A DNA stretch of 64,000 nucleotides from Lentimicrobium sp. (GTDB lineage Bacteria > Bacteroidota > Bacteroidia > Bacteroidales > Lentimicrobiaceae): positions 49,165 through 113,164 of the forward strand of contig JAHYJC010000007.1 of the NCBI GenBank assembly GCA_019429275.1, read 5' to 3'. The notes beneath the pieces were generated by a model. The model was given only the letters and a program-made list of their open reading frames with translations. It made no database searches and was not told the origin of the DNA. Shown piece by piece: positions 52,288 through 60,954 of this stretch; the stretch's first letter is position 1, and each line of letters starts with the position of its first letter. The translations under genes and the position numbers were made by a program.

Positions 52288-54264
52288 TCAATCATTCAAC
52301 TCCCACAGAACCAATGCGGCGCTCCGCAATGTAATTTCTTTTTTACCCGGGTTATGCAGATAGATTACCATAGAATGTGCTTCAGCCGGCAAGCGGATCA
52401 AACTGAGAGAGTAATTATACTCTGGTTTTGTGGTTAAGGAAAGGTCGCCAAGCCGGAGCATATAATCGCGCACCGATTCGTGTTTGCTATTCCATATGGT
52501 AGCTTTAATTGAGCAATCCTGCATATCCTGCAATGTATCGGCTTTAAAGCTAACGTCACAAACAAACGATTTTTCCTGCATTGTAAATACAGTATCCATT
52601 AAAAAGCCGATGTACTCTGAACTTGTGGTAATTGATTCTTCCGGCAATATTTTTCTGAGAAATAGTTTTCTGTTGACAGGAATGTTTCTCTTTAGTATCA
52701 TAAGCCCGGAAGCTTCTTCAGCAGCAAGAGTCGTATAATCTTTAAAAAAAGTGGCATCTTTCTTAAAATGAGTGTCTGAGATAAGAATATAGTCACTTTT
52801 ATTGTCCGGGAAATTAACAAAGTCCGGCAGGTTCACGCCACTAACTTTGTATCTGACATAATATGACCATGCTTTCTGATGAATTTTATAGCCTGAAATT
52901 GTGATATTTCCCGGCAGTTTGTCTTTTGAAGAATCTTTTACAAGCTGAACAAATGAATGGTCATAGTGCTCATAATACCAATGTCTGGAATAACTGATAT
53001 TAGCAGATGTCACGAAATCAACCGGCACAAGTAGAAATATAAGAAGTGATGTATTGAATATTCGTGAGTTGATGTATTCCGAAGCAAAAAATACAAAACC
53101 AATAGCCCATGGATAAATGTACAATGAGGTACGATCTTCGGGAAAACGAATGTTGAATGCATAATGCAAAATATAAATTCCTGCGATTGATCCCAGAAAT
53201 AACGCAGGGAAAATCATAAAAGTAAGAGGCTTTGTTTCAAAAAGTAAATAATTAAAGGATGCCTTTATATTTCTAACCTTACTTAATACTTTACCATCCT
53301 GCATTTTCAGGGTTGACGATTGGCTCACCGGATGTTTTTTAGCTTCGGGAAGAACTCCAGATTTTCCCCAACCTGTTAAAATGTTTTTGATCACAACGAA
53401 ACCAAATGCAAAAACCCAAATCAATATGAAAGCAGCCAGAATAATTGCCAGCGTGCGATTGCCTGTAAAAAACAGCATATAAAGATTTGTTGTAAATACC
53501 GATTCAAAAAAGCCTGATTGCAAAGGACTTCCATAATACAACTTTCCTGCAGCCAGCAAACTAAAACTATGTTTGAGTAAAACGATAAAAATAGCAATTG
53601 TAAAAACCCAGGAAATAATGACAAACCAATCTGATGACTTAAATCCTTCGCTCCTGAGTTTCCTGAACCATAATACTGCTATAAATCCTGCTATTATAAG
53701 AAAAGAAGGCAAAAGATTAAGGTTCGCAGCAATTGATAAGGCATTTAGAAGAATTGCCAGTATAATTAACACCGGTTTCCGGTTTCGCAAATATTCAAAT
53801 ACCATCCAAACAGAAGAAACTATAAGACCCATGGATAGGCCATAACCCCGGCAATAGCCGAAAAACTCAATAAATCCGGCAGCCATAAGCATCGAAGAAA
53901 CAAAGATTAACCTTTTAAAGCTTCCCGTTAGTGATTTTGATATTCCAATCACAGAAATAGTGTACAATACAAAAGATAAAACATTCGCCAAACGCAGCGT
54001 AAATAATGAATTGCCGAAAATGCCTGTAAATATCCAGGAAAGAATGGAGTTAAGAATGTGGTTGTTGGCATCAACATATGAATTCCAGGGGAAAAATAAT
54101 CCTGTGAATATGTATGAATCGGAAGTGATGATTTCGTCTTCCAGAACAGAAGTAAAAATGGCTCGTGTTGCAATATAAATAATCATACATGCACCAATCA
54201 GATAAATCAGGAGATTGGCATTAATTGATTGTTTAAGATGACCTGATACTTTTTTAAGCACCAT
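52288..54264 (-). CDS. GT-C-like polytopic membrane glycosyltransferase, putative
   Basis: A 658-residue membrane protein with about 11-13 hydrophobic helices in the first 430 residues and a soluble C-terminal domain of about 220 residues, probably periplasmic. The first loop after helix 1 has VLEDEIITSD (acidic pair) and FFPWNSYVDANNHILNSILSWIF, in the place where GT-C enzymes (ArnT/PMT-like) carry catalytic acids. An FGYCRGYGLSMGL segment is also of that type. No closer family could be named. It is flanked by the intact ferritin-like gene and the ferritin remnant, which suggests it arrived between the two copies. Confidence 0.65.
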   Translation of the reverse strand: MVLKKVSGHLKQSINANLLIYLIGACMIIYIATRAIFTSVLEDEIITSDSYIFTGLFFPWNSYVDANNHILNSILSWIFTGIFGNSLFTLRLANVLSFVLYTISVIGISKSLTGSFKRLIFVSSMLMAAGFIEFFGYCRGYGLSMGLIVSSVWMVFEYLRNRKPVLIILAILLNALSIAANLNLLPSFLIIAGFIAVLWFRKLRSEGFKSSDWFVIISWVFTIAIFIVLLKHSFSLLAAGKLYYGSPLQSGFFESVFTTNLYMLFFTGNRTLAIILAAFILIWVFAFGFVVIKNILTGWGKSGVLPEAKKHPVSQSSTLKMQDGKVLSKVRNIKASFNYLLFETKPLTFMIFPALFLGSIAGIYILHYAFNIRFPEDRTSLYIYPWAIGFVFFASEYINSRIFNTSLLIFLLVPVDFVTSANISYSRHWYYEHYDHSFVQLVKDSSKDKLPGNITISGYKIHQKAWSYYVRYKVSGVNLPDFVNFPDNKSDYILISDTHFKKDATFFKDYTTLAAEEASGLMILKRNIPVNRKLFLRKILPEESITTSSEYIGFLMDTVFTMQEKSFVCDVSFKADTLQDMQDCSIKATIWNSKHESVRDYMLRLGDLSLTTKPEYNYSLSLIRLPAEAHSMVIYLHNPGKKEITLRSAALVLWELND

Positions 54265-54607
54265 AGTCCGGTTGATTTTTTGGATTATTCATGAACTCCA
54301 TTGGCGGGTATGCCTACAATATTTGTCGGGCCAAAATACTTTAAACTCATTGATTATCAGCTTGTTTTAATGAATGATCCGGCTGTATTTATCTGAATTA
54401 CATAAGGCAAAGATAAGTTATTCTTTAAATCCGCATGTAAGTTGCTGATTCACTGGAAGCCAGCGTTTGACCTGATAATTTAGTCTTTACAGAATACTTG
54501 TTTCAATTCGTCAAACTTTGACCTCCGGACTTTAGGGTTACTGTAATAATTGCAAAAAAAAGCCCCGTTCCGAAAAACAGGGCAACATCTTTTTGATGGA
54601 TCATAAA
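54265..54607. other. Gene-free spacer with the ferritin-like gene's terminator
   Basis: AT-rich, no ORF. Holds the terminator at 54554-54583. A promoter for the GT-C-like gene (minus strand) should be here, but no clean TAnnTTTG was seen. Confidence 0.55.
54554..54583 (-). terminator. Terminator of the ferritin-like gene
   Basis: On the minus strand an 8-bp stem (GCCCTGTT / AACGGGGC, one G-U pair) with a 6-nt loop, followed by eight Ts. It starts 25 nt past the ferritin-like stop codon. Confidence 0.8.
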
Positions 54608-55105
54608 TCAGAAAGGCCAGAACTGATTGTCGTACCAAATGTCTTCTTTCAATTGTTCATTCAGTTCGTGAAGTACTTTATGGTGGCCTTTTTCCCAGTC
54701 GGCAAGCCATGCAAAAAGCTCTTTTTCATTGGGATCAGTAGCTTCGTTTGCCTGTTTTGTGTAAACCTCAATGGCTTTGGTTTCCATATCAATGGCGGCC
54801 GAAATGGCTGCAGCCTCAAAACTGGCCGCTGAAATCTGTTTTTTGATGGATCCGGTCAGAATCTCGTTTACCACTCCGGCATCAGACTTAAGTTCAATTT
54901 TCTCAAAATGATGGTTCTTATTGTAGGCTGCAAACTGTTTTGCCAGAAATTCAACATGAGTTTGCTCTTCTTCGGCCATCATGGTGAAAATTTTTCTTAC
55001 ATCCTCACTTTTCGTCTGTTCTGCAACTTTTTCATAAAAAGCCTTTCCGCGCTTTTCCATCAGAATGGCGGTTTTTAAAATTTCAATCGATTTGCTGGTT
55101 TCCAT
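54608..55105 (-). CDS. Ferritin-like (rubrerythrin-type) di-iron protein
   Basis: A 165-residue four-helix di-iron protein without a rubredoxin domain. The metal-binding helices show MEKRGKAFYEKVAEQ, MMAEEEQTHVEFLAKQF (ExxH), AAAISAAIDMETKAIEVYTKQ and FAWLADWEKGHHKVLHELNEQL (ExxxH-type). Such proteins reduce peroxide or buffer iron in anaerobic or microaerobic bacteria, fitting a fermentative lifestyle. It stands alone with its own terminator; its 3' end is duplicated at 52113-52240. Confidence 0.9.
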   Translation of the reverse strand: METSKSIEILKTAILMEKRGKAFYEKVAEQTKSEDVRKIFTMMAEEEQTHVEFLAKQFAAYNKNHHFEKIELKSDAGVVNEILTGSIKKQISAASFEAAAISAAIDMETKAIEVYTKQANEATDPNEKELFAWLADWEKGHHKVLHELNEQLKEDIWYDNQFWPF

Positions 55106-55290
55106 AGCTTAATATAATTTTTAATGTTTGTTTGCTCAGTGTCCGACAAACCTACAAAAAATATTCAAGTAAAAACAGATGAAGCGTTGCGAAAGTTTTA
55201 TAAGAATAGAAATTCCTGAATCTGTATCATTGCCATCAGGAAATCTTTTAAAGAAGCCATATAAATGGCAGTTAAGGGCATAATTATCCA

Positions 55291-55298
55291 TAAATTTG
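55291..55298 (+). promoter_or_regulatory. -7 element of the AmgK/RapZ-C operon (TAAATTTG)
   Basis: Plus-strand TAAATTTG fits TAnnTTTG, 41 nt before the ATG at 55340. No clear -33 element. Confidence 0.5.
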
Positions 55299-55339
55299 CA
55301 TTATAGTCCATTTTAAATGTAGCCCAGATTCAATTTTTT

Positions 55340-56755
55340 ATGAAGGAACCCATAGACATTCTTAAACAGTTGTTCCTTGAATGGAGCGGTGAAGAGGCTG
55401 CAACAGTAGAAGCACTTCCCGCCTCAGGGTCTGACCGGAGTTATTTTCGCATTTTCTCAAAAAACAAACAGGCAATAGGAGCCTGGAATACCAACCTTTC
55501 AGAAAACAACGCATTTATCGGATTCTCAAAACATTTTACCGATGCCGGACTCCCTGTACCCGAGGTTTATAATGCAAGCAATGATAGCCGTGCATATCTT
55601 CAGTCTGACCTGGGCGACACCACACTTTTCGGACTGCTCACCGCCGAGGGATTGACTGAAAATGTGAAAGATCTTTATCGCCAGGTGGTAAAGTGGCTGC
55701 CTGTTTTCCAGATAAAAGGGGCTGAAGGACTTGATTTTTCGGTTTGTTACCCACGATCAGCATTCGACCTGCAATCAATGATGTGGGATCTGAACTATTT
55801 TAAATATTATTTTGCAAGATTGTCGGGAAAAGAGTTTGATGAACAGGCACTCGAAGATGACTTTAACCGTTTGACTCATTTTCTGTTGCAGGCCAACAGC
55901 ACTTTCTTTCTCTATCGAGATTTTCAGTCGCGAAATATAATGATTGCCGACAATAAACCTTATTTTATTGATTTTCAGGGAGGAAGACAGGGACCACTGC
56001 AATATGACATTGCTTCGCTGCTGTTCGACGCAAAGGCAAATCTCCCTTTTGACTTCAGGGAAGAGTTGCTTGAACTTTACACTGATGAAGTCGGCAAAAT
56101 TTCGGAAACCAATGCGAATGAATTCCGCCGTTATTATTACGGGTTTGTACTCATCAGAATTCTTCAGGCACTCGGTGCCTATGGTTTCAGAGGGTTTTAT
56201 CAGAAAAAAGAGCACTTTCTGCAAAGCATCCCATACGCACTCGACAATATCGAATACCTCATCCATCATCACCCGATCGAGATAAAAATACCTGAACTCG
56301 AAAAACTTTTGCTCAGCTTTACCTCAAGTGAGCATTTGCGTGCCTATGCAAAACCCGGGCTCAAAGTCAGGGTGCATAGTTTTTCATACAAACACGGTAT
56401 TCCTGACGATGAAAGCGGAAATGGCGGTGGTTTTGTATTCGATTGCAGGGCTTTGCCAAATCCGGGGCGCTTTGCTGAGTATCAGTCGCTCAACGGAACC
56501 GACGAGGTGGTGAAAACATATCTTTCGGCACATTCCGAAACTGGAATTTTCCTTGCAAGTGTTTATTCAATTGTTGATCAGGCAGTTGAAAATTATATTT
56601 CACGTGGATTTGAGCACCTGATGGTAAGTTTCGGATGCACAGGCGGACAGCATCGCTCGGTTTATTGTGCCGAACAACTGGCCATTCATCTGAACAAAAG
56701 ATACCGTTTGGACATCAAGCCACAGCACAACCGACGGGAATTCTGGGCAAAATAA
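55340..56755 (+). CDS. AmgK-like sugar kinase fused to a RapZ C-terminal domain
   Basis: A 471-residue two-domain protein. The N-terminal part (about 1-335) is an aminoglycoside-phosphotransferase-fold kinase with SGSDRSYFRI, FLYRDFQSRNIMI (catalytic loop) and FIDFQGGRQGPLQYDIASLL (Mg-binding DFQ), close to AmgK, the anomeric MurNAc/GlcNAc kinase. The C-terminal part (about 340-471) is a RapZ C-terminal domain (VRVHSFSYKHGIPDDESGN, FDCRALPNPGR, VSFGCTGGQHRSVYCAEQLA), which in E. coli binds glucosamine-6-phosphate. With the MurU-like gene downstream it suggests direct recycling of MurNAc to UDP-MurNAc, with the RapZ-C part as a possible sugar-phosphate sensor. The kinase role is inferred from family and context. 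Confidence 0.85.
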   Translation: MKEPIDILKQLFLEWSGEEAATVEALPASGSDRSYFRIFSKNKQAIGAWNTNLSENNAFIGFSKHFTDAGLPVPEVYNASNDSRAYLQSDLGDTTLFGLLTAEGLTENVKDLYRQVVKWLPVFQIKGAEGLDFSVCYPRSAFDLQSMMWDLNYFKYYFARLSGKEFDEQALEDDFNRLTHFLLQANSTFFLYRDFQSRNIMIADNKPYFIDFQGGRQGPLQYDIASLLFDAKANLPFDFREELLELYTDEVGKISETNANEFRRYYYGFVLIRILQALGAYGFRGFYQKKEHFLQSIPYALDNIEYLIHHHPIEIKIPELEKLLLSFTSSEHLRAYAKPGLKVRVHSFSYKHGIPDDESGNGGGFVFDCRALPNPGRFAEYQSLNGTDEVVKTYLSAHSETGIFLASVYSIVDQAVENYISRGFEHLMVSFGCTGGQHRSVYCAEQLAIHLNKRYRLDIKPQHNRREFWAK

Positions 56756-56823
56756 AACCTGACTTTTATCTGTTAAATGAAAAAGATCAGAATTATTAAT
56801 CATTATCAGAAAAGCGAAAAAAT

Positions 56824-56952
56824 ATGAGCAAAACCATGTGTGAAAAGGATAAGAAAGGCGAAAAAGGCAAGGGTGAACTTCATTTCAAATGCAAGAAATG
56901 CGGGGCTATGGTCAGTAAGGAAAATCAGGTTTGCAAGCCAAAGAAAATTTAA
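56824..56952 (+). CDS. Small zinc-ribbon protein (42 aa)
   Basis: A 42-codon ORF, too short for most gene finders. It starts MSKTMCEKDKKGEKGKGE and has HFKCKKCGAMVSKENQVCKP, a CxxC with a further Cys near the end and one near the start (four in all), suiting a single zinc site. It is rich in Lys and Glu. It sits 68 nt after the kinase-RapZ gene and 9 nt before the 129-residue hypothetical, on the same strand, so it is part of the operon. Function unknown. Confidence 0.65.
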   Translation: MSKTMCEKDKKGEKGKGELHFKCKKCGAMVSKENQVCKPKKI

Positions 56953-56961
56953 AAAACCATC

Positions 56962-57351
56962 ATGGATTTAACCAAAGATTCCTTCGACATTGAGCCTTAT
57001 AAAGCCAAAGAAGAAGTTATCAGACAGACAGTAAACCAGATCATTAAAGATTTCGCCATGTTCGGAATGGATGTTGAATTTCCGGTTTCTATGGAAATGG
57101 TTTACGAGAATCTTTACCATCAACTCGAAATGCACATTTCGGGATTACTAGCCATGAATGTGCAAAAACTGATGGCTTTGCTTTACCAGATTGATATTCC
57201 TGAAAAAGATATACTTCAGGCATGGGAAAAACATCCTGAGCTCACCCACTCACAGGTGGTTACAGAGCTGGTGATCTATCGCGAACTGCGTAAGGTTATT
57301 TTCAGAAACTATTATAAATATTATAAACCAGACCCTCCGCCAACCGAATGA
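56962..57351 (+). CDS. Conserved hypothetical protein in the cell-wall recycling operon
   Basis: A 129-residue, mostly helical cytoplasmic protein with no recognised motif. The C-terminus is RKVIFRNYYKYYKPDPPPTE. It lies between the small zinc-ribbon gene (9 nt) and the MurU-like gene, overlapping the latter by 4 nt (ATGA), so it is co-translated with it. By context it may assist the kinase or nucleotidyltransferase, but nothing in the sequence shows how. Confidence 0.8.
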   Translation: MDLTKDSFDIEPYKAKEEVIRQTVNQIIKDFAMFGMDVEFPVSMEMVYENLYHQLEMHISGLLAMNVQKLMALLYQIDIPEKDILQAWEKHPELTHSQVVTELVIYRELRKVIFRNYYKYYKPDPPPTE

Positions 57352-58076
57352 AAGCAATGATACTGGCAGCTGGACTGGGAACACGCCTGAAGCCCCTGAC
57401 CGATGTAAAACCCAAAGCATTGCTCAGTTTAGGCCACACTACCCTGCTCGGCTTTGCAATTCAAAAGTTAAAATCAGCTGGTTTCAATGAACTTATCATC
57501 AATGTGCACCACTTTGCACCCATGATTGTTGAATACCTGAAGTTGAACAATGACTTTGGATGCAAAATCAGCATCTCTGACGAAAGTGATGCTTTGCTTG
57601 ATACCGGTGGTGGAATTTCAAAAGCATCCTGGTTTTTCGATGATGGAAAACCATTCCTTGTTTATAATGCCGATATCGTCGGAAATATGGATCTGACGGC
57701 ATTTTACAAACATCACCTGTCGGGCAGTAGCCTGGCCACCCTTTCGTTGAGGGAAAGGAAAACCAGCAGGTACCTGCTTTTCGATCAGGAAATGAGGCTT
57801 TGCGGATGGGAAAACACAACAAGCGGGGAAAAACGCATTTCAATACCCGGCAAAGAAACCGATGCCTTTGCCTTTAGCGGAATTCATGCGATAAATCCGG
57901 AAATTTTCGCTTTAACCGGAACAGGAAGTTTTTCAATCATTGATTCTTACCTCGGTCTGGCCAGACAATACAAAATCAGCGGATGGCTTGATCAATCCTC
58001 TCTTTGGGCTGATGCCGGCAAGCCCGAAAGCCTTGAGTTGGCCGGAAAAATAGCTTCACAAATTGTATTTGAATAA
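57348..58076 (+). CDS. Nucleotidyltransferase, MurU-like
   Basis: A 242-residue sugar-1-phosphate nucleotidyltransferase. The N-terminal signature MKAMILAAGLGTRLKPLTDVKPKALLSL binds the nucleotide, and VYNADIVGNMDL carries the metal-binding Asp. Length and sequence fit the MurU/HddC group, i.e. uridylyltransferase acting on MurNAc-1-phosphate. It follows the AmgK-RapZ gene in the same operon, and AmgK plus MurU form the known route from MurNAc to UDP-MurNAc that bypasses early peptidoglycan synthesis. It overlaps the preceding gene by 4 nt and lies 10 nt before the AddB-like gene. Confidence 0.85.
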   Translation: MKAMILAAGLGTRLKPLTDVKPKALLSLGHTTLLGFAIQKLKSAGFNELIINVHHFAPMIVEYLKLNNDFGCKISISDESDALLDTGGGISKASWFFDDGKPFLVYNADIVGNMDLTAFYKHHLSGSSLATLSLRERKTSRYLLFDQEMRLCGWENTTSGEKRISIPGKETDAFAFSGIHAINPEIFALTGTGSFSIIDSYLGLARQYKISGWLDQSSLWADAGKPESLELAGKIASQIVFE

Positions 58077-58086
58077 AATCAGCCCA

Positions 58087-60954
58087 ATGAATCAGCCCTT
58101 CCTCAAGAGCATAGCAGAACATATTAAGGAAAACTATCCCGGTTTGGGAAATCGACTGTGTGTGGTGATGCCCAACCGAAGGGCCGGTCTTTTTTTGAAA
58201 CAATACCTGGCGCCGGCAGACAACAAACCCATCTGGGCTCCCGATATTTATTCGATCGAAGATTTTGTTTCGCAGCTGACCGGATTTACCATTCCCGATC
58301 CTTTGTCCCAGATGTCGGCCCTATACACTGCCCATTGCAGAATAAACGGGGCAAATGCCCAGGCTTTCGACGATTTCATTGGCTGGAGCAAAGGACTGAT
58401 CAGAGATTTTGAAGAAACCGATCAATACCTGATTGATCCTTCGGTACTTTTCAACCACTTATCAGAAACACGAGCACTTTCACTGTGGAATATGGGCGAA
58501 AGGCCATTGACTGATTTCGAGCAGAATTATCTGCAGTTCTACCGATCACTTACAAAATATTATGAGCTGTATCGCGAAATCCTGACCGAAAAACATCTGG
58601 CCTATCACGGTTTTGCCTGCAGATTGCTGGCTGAAAATCCTCAAAAGTACATAAATGACACTCCATGGCATCATATAGTTTTTGCCGGATTTAATGCCAT
58701 AACACCTGCCCAGTTAAAAATTCTCGGCTACTTTATTGAATCGGGCAAAGGTGAAATGCGCTGGGATGCCGATGATTATTACATGAGCAATAAAAATCAG
58801 GAGGCCGGATTTTTCCTGCGCAGGCACATGAAAGACAGCTCGCTGGGCAGTCCGGGCGAAGTGAGTGAACATTTCAAAAGTAGCGAACGGAACATACACA
58901 TTGCCGGCATTCCCCGCCAGGTTGGACAAACCCTGCTGGCTGGAAGCCTCATTTCAGAACTGATCTCAGGCAACGGCCCCGAAATTCTCGCAAAAACGGC
59001 CATTGTTCTGGCCGATGAAACTTTGCTCATACCGTTGCTGAATGCCATTCCTCCTGAAGCCGGACAATTCAATGTTACCATGGGTTTCCCGCTTATGCAT
59101 TCGCCGCTTTTTAATTTGTTCGATGCCATTCTGGAAATGCACATCAATGCTTCGGTAGGAAAAAATGAACATCAGCGATCCTATTATCATAAAAATCTGC
59201 TTCAGGTGCTACAGCACAGTCACATGCAATACCTGGCACCGCCTGAAGCCATAAAGGAGCTTACCGGCTATATAAGAAATCTGAAAAGGGCTTTTATTGG
59301 AATTGATGACCTGAAACAAATTCCCCAACAAAATGCATTTCTGGAAATTGCTGCTTTGATCATGAAAAAAGCAGAAAACGCCGTTGAACTTATACATCAG
59401 CTCCAGGAACTGATCGCGGGATTGAAGAATGCTTTAGCAGGAGACAAAAAAACAGATGAGGCGAAAACCAGTCCCGAAACCGAAATCCTGTTTAATATCG
59501 CCCTGATTTTCAATCGCCTGGAAACCATTGCGGGCGAAGCCGGGCTGATTGAATCGCTTCGGACCCTGCGTAAACTTTTCAGGGAAGCTGCACAGGCCAT
59601 GCCGGTTGCTTTTTACGGAGAGCCGCTCAAAGGCATTCAGGTAATGGGAATGCTTGAAACACGTGCCCTCGATTTCGAAAACATCATCATGCTTTCGGTA
59701 AATGAGGATAAACTTCCGTTGGGCAAAAACTTCATCAGCTTTATTCCTGTTGATATCCGGCATGAGTTTGACCTGCCTACCCATCAGCATCAGCAGGCGG
59801 TTTATGCCTACCATTTCTACCGGCTGCTGCAGCGAGCCAAAAACATCTGGCTCATATACAATTCTGAGGCCGAAGACATGGGCGGTGGCGAAAAGAGCAG
59901 ATTCATCAGCCAGATTATCCAGGAATTGCCGGTTTACAGTAAGTTGAACCACATTTCAGAAATCGGTACAGTGAATGATACCCGGCTCAACCGGTCGTCA
60001 GCACTCTTTATCGAAAAAAATGAAATCGTTTTTTCGCGCCTGCTTGAACTGGCCGAAAAAGGCCTGTCGCCAACCACATTGAATCAATACCTCACCTGCC
60101 CTTTGCGATTTTATTTTTCCACGGTGCTCGGTCTCGGTGAAACCGAAGAAATTGAGGAAACCATTGATTTCAGAACGCTTGGAACTGTGGTGCATGAGGT
60201 TCTGCAGGATTTTTATTCTCCTTTTAAGGGAAGCTTCCCGCTTAAGCATGATTTCAGACTTATGCTTGAAAAGGCTCCTGAAGCCATTGCTTCTACTATG
60301 CTTAAACACTATCCGGGAGGCGATATCAAAAGTGGGCGAAACCTTTTGATTGTCAAGGTTGCAGAAACCTGGATCAGGCGATTCATTGAAATGGAGGCAT
60401 CCGGTGATTTCAGGCCAGAAAAAGGCGATTACTTGCTTTTTACTGAAAAAAAGATGGAATCAAAAATTCAGATAAAAACGGCTGATAACCATAGCCTTGG
60501 CATAAAAATAAAGGGAACTGCTGACCGAATTGATACCATAGCCGGCATAAGAAGAATTATAGACTATAAAACCGGAAAAGTTGAAGCCAGGGAACTGAAA
60601 ATAAAATCAGTAAACGAATTGTTTGAACCATCAGCCAAACAAAAGGAAAAAGCATTTCAGCTGATGTTTTATCTGCTGCTGGCTAATAAGGATGAAGAAA
60701 ATGGCTCAGATGCAGGAATAACCCAGGCCGGTATCATCAGTTTCCGATCCATACAATCGGGTTTCAGGCCTTTGGAAATCACTGAACAGGATAATTCCTC
60801 AGCCATGGCTGAATTTGAAGCAGGACTTATTAAGCTTTGTAATGAAATTTTTGATCCTGAAACCGCCTTTACCCAAACCAATAGAAAAGAAGATTGCTAC
60901 CTATGCCCGTTTAAAGGTATTTGCCATAAAACAGAGGAGAAAAAGGGATGGTAG
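58087..60954 (+). CDS. AddB-like PD-(D/E)xK nuclease with Fe-S cluster motif
   Basis: A 955-residue protein of the AddB/RecB-like nuclease group. The N-terminal 600 residues form a helicase-like body without a usable Walker A. The C-terminal nuclease has PTTLNQYLTCPLRFYFSTVLGL, GTVVHEVLQDFY, GTADRIDTIAGIRRIIDYKTGK (catalytic D-DYK) and EDCYLCPFKGICH; its Cys residues with the upstream TCP Cys give a 4Fe-4S site. It should help repair double-strand breaks with an AddA helicase, but no addA adjoins it. The start at ATG 58087 is preferred over a TTG at 58063 inside the MurU-like gene. Confidence 0.88.
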   Translation: MNQPFLKSIAEHIKENYPGLGNRLCVVMPNRRAGLFLKQYLAPADNKPIWAPDIYSIEDFVSQLTGFTIPDPLSQMSALYTAHCRINGANAQAFDDFIGWSKGLIRDFEETDQYLIDPSVLFNHLSETRALSLWNMGERPLTDFEQNYLQFYRSLTKYYELYREILTEKHLAYHGFACRLLAENPQKYINDTPWHHIVFAGFNAITPAQLKILGYFIESGKGEMRWDADDYYMSNKNQEAGFFLRRHMKDSSLGSPGEVSEHFKSSERNIHIAGIPRQVGQTLLAGSLISELISGNGPEILAKTAIVLADETLLIPLLNAIPPEAGQFNVTMGFPLMHSPLFNLFDAILEMHINASVGKNEHQRSYYHKNLLQVLQHSHMQYLAPPEAIKELTGYIRNLKRAFIGIDDLKQIPQQNAFLEIAALIMKKAENAVELIHQLQELIAGLKNALAGDKKTDEAKTSPETEILFNIALIFNRLETIAGEAGLIESLRTLRKLFREAAQAMPVAFYGEPLKGIQVMGMLETRALDFENIIMLSVNEDKLPLGKNFISFIPVDIRHEFDLPTHQHQQAVYAYHFYRLLQRAKNIWLIYNSEAEDMGGGEKSRFISQIIQELPVYSKLNHISEIGTVNDTRLNRSSALFIEKNEIVFSRLLELAEKGLSPTTLNQYLTCPLRFYFSTVLGLGETEEIEETIDFRTLGTVVHEVLQDFYSPFKGSFPLKHDFRLMLEKAPEAIASTMLKHYPGGDIKSGRNLLIVKVAETWIRRFIEMEASGDFRPEKGDYLLFTEKKMESKIQIKTADNHSLGIKIKGTADRIDTIAGIRRIIDYKTGKVEARELKIKSVNELFEPSAKQKEKAFQLMFYLLLANKDEENGSDAGITQAGIISFRSIQSGFRPLEITEQDNSSAMAEFEAGLIKLCNEIFDPETAFTQTNRKEDCYLCPFKGICHKTEEKKGW

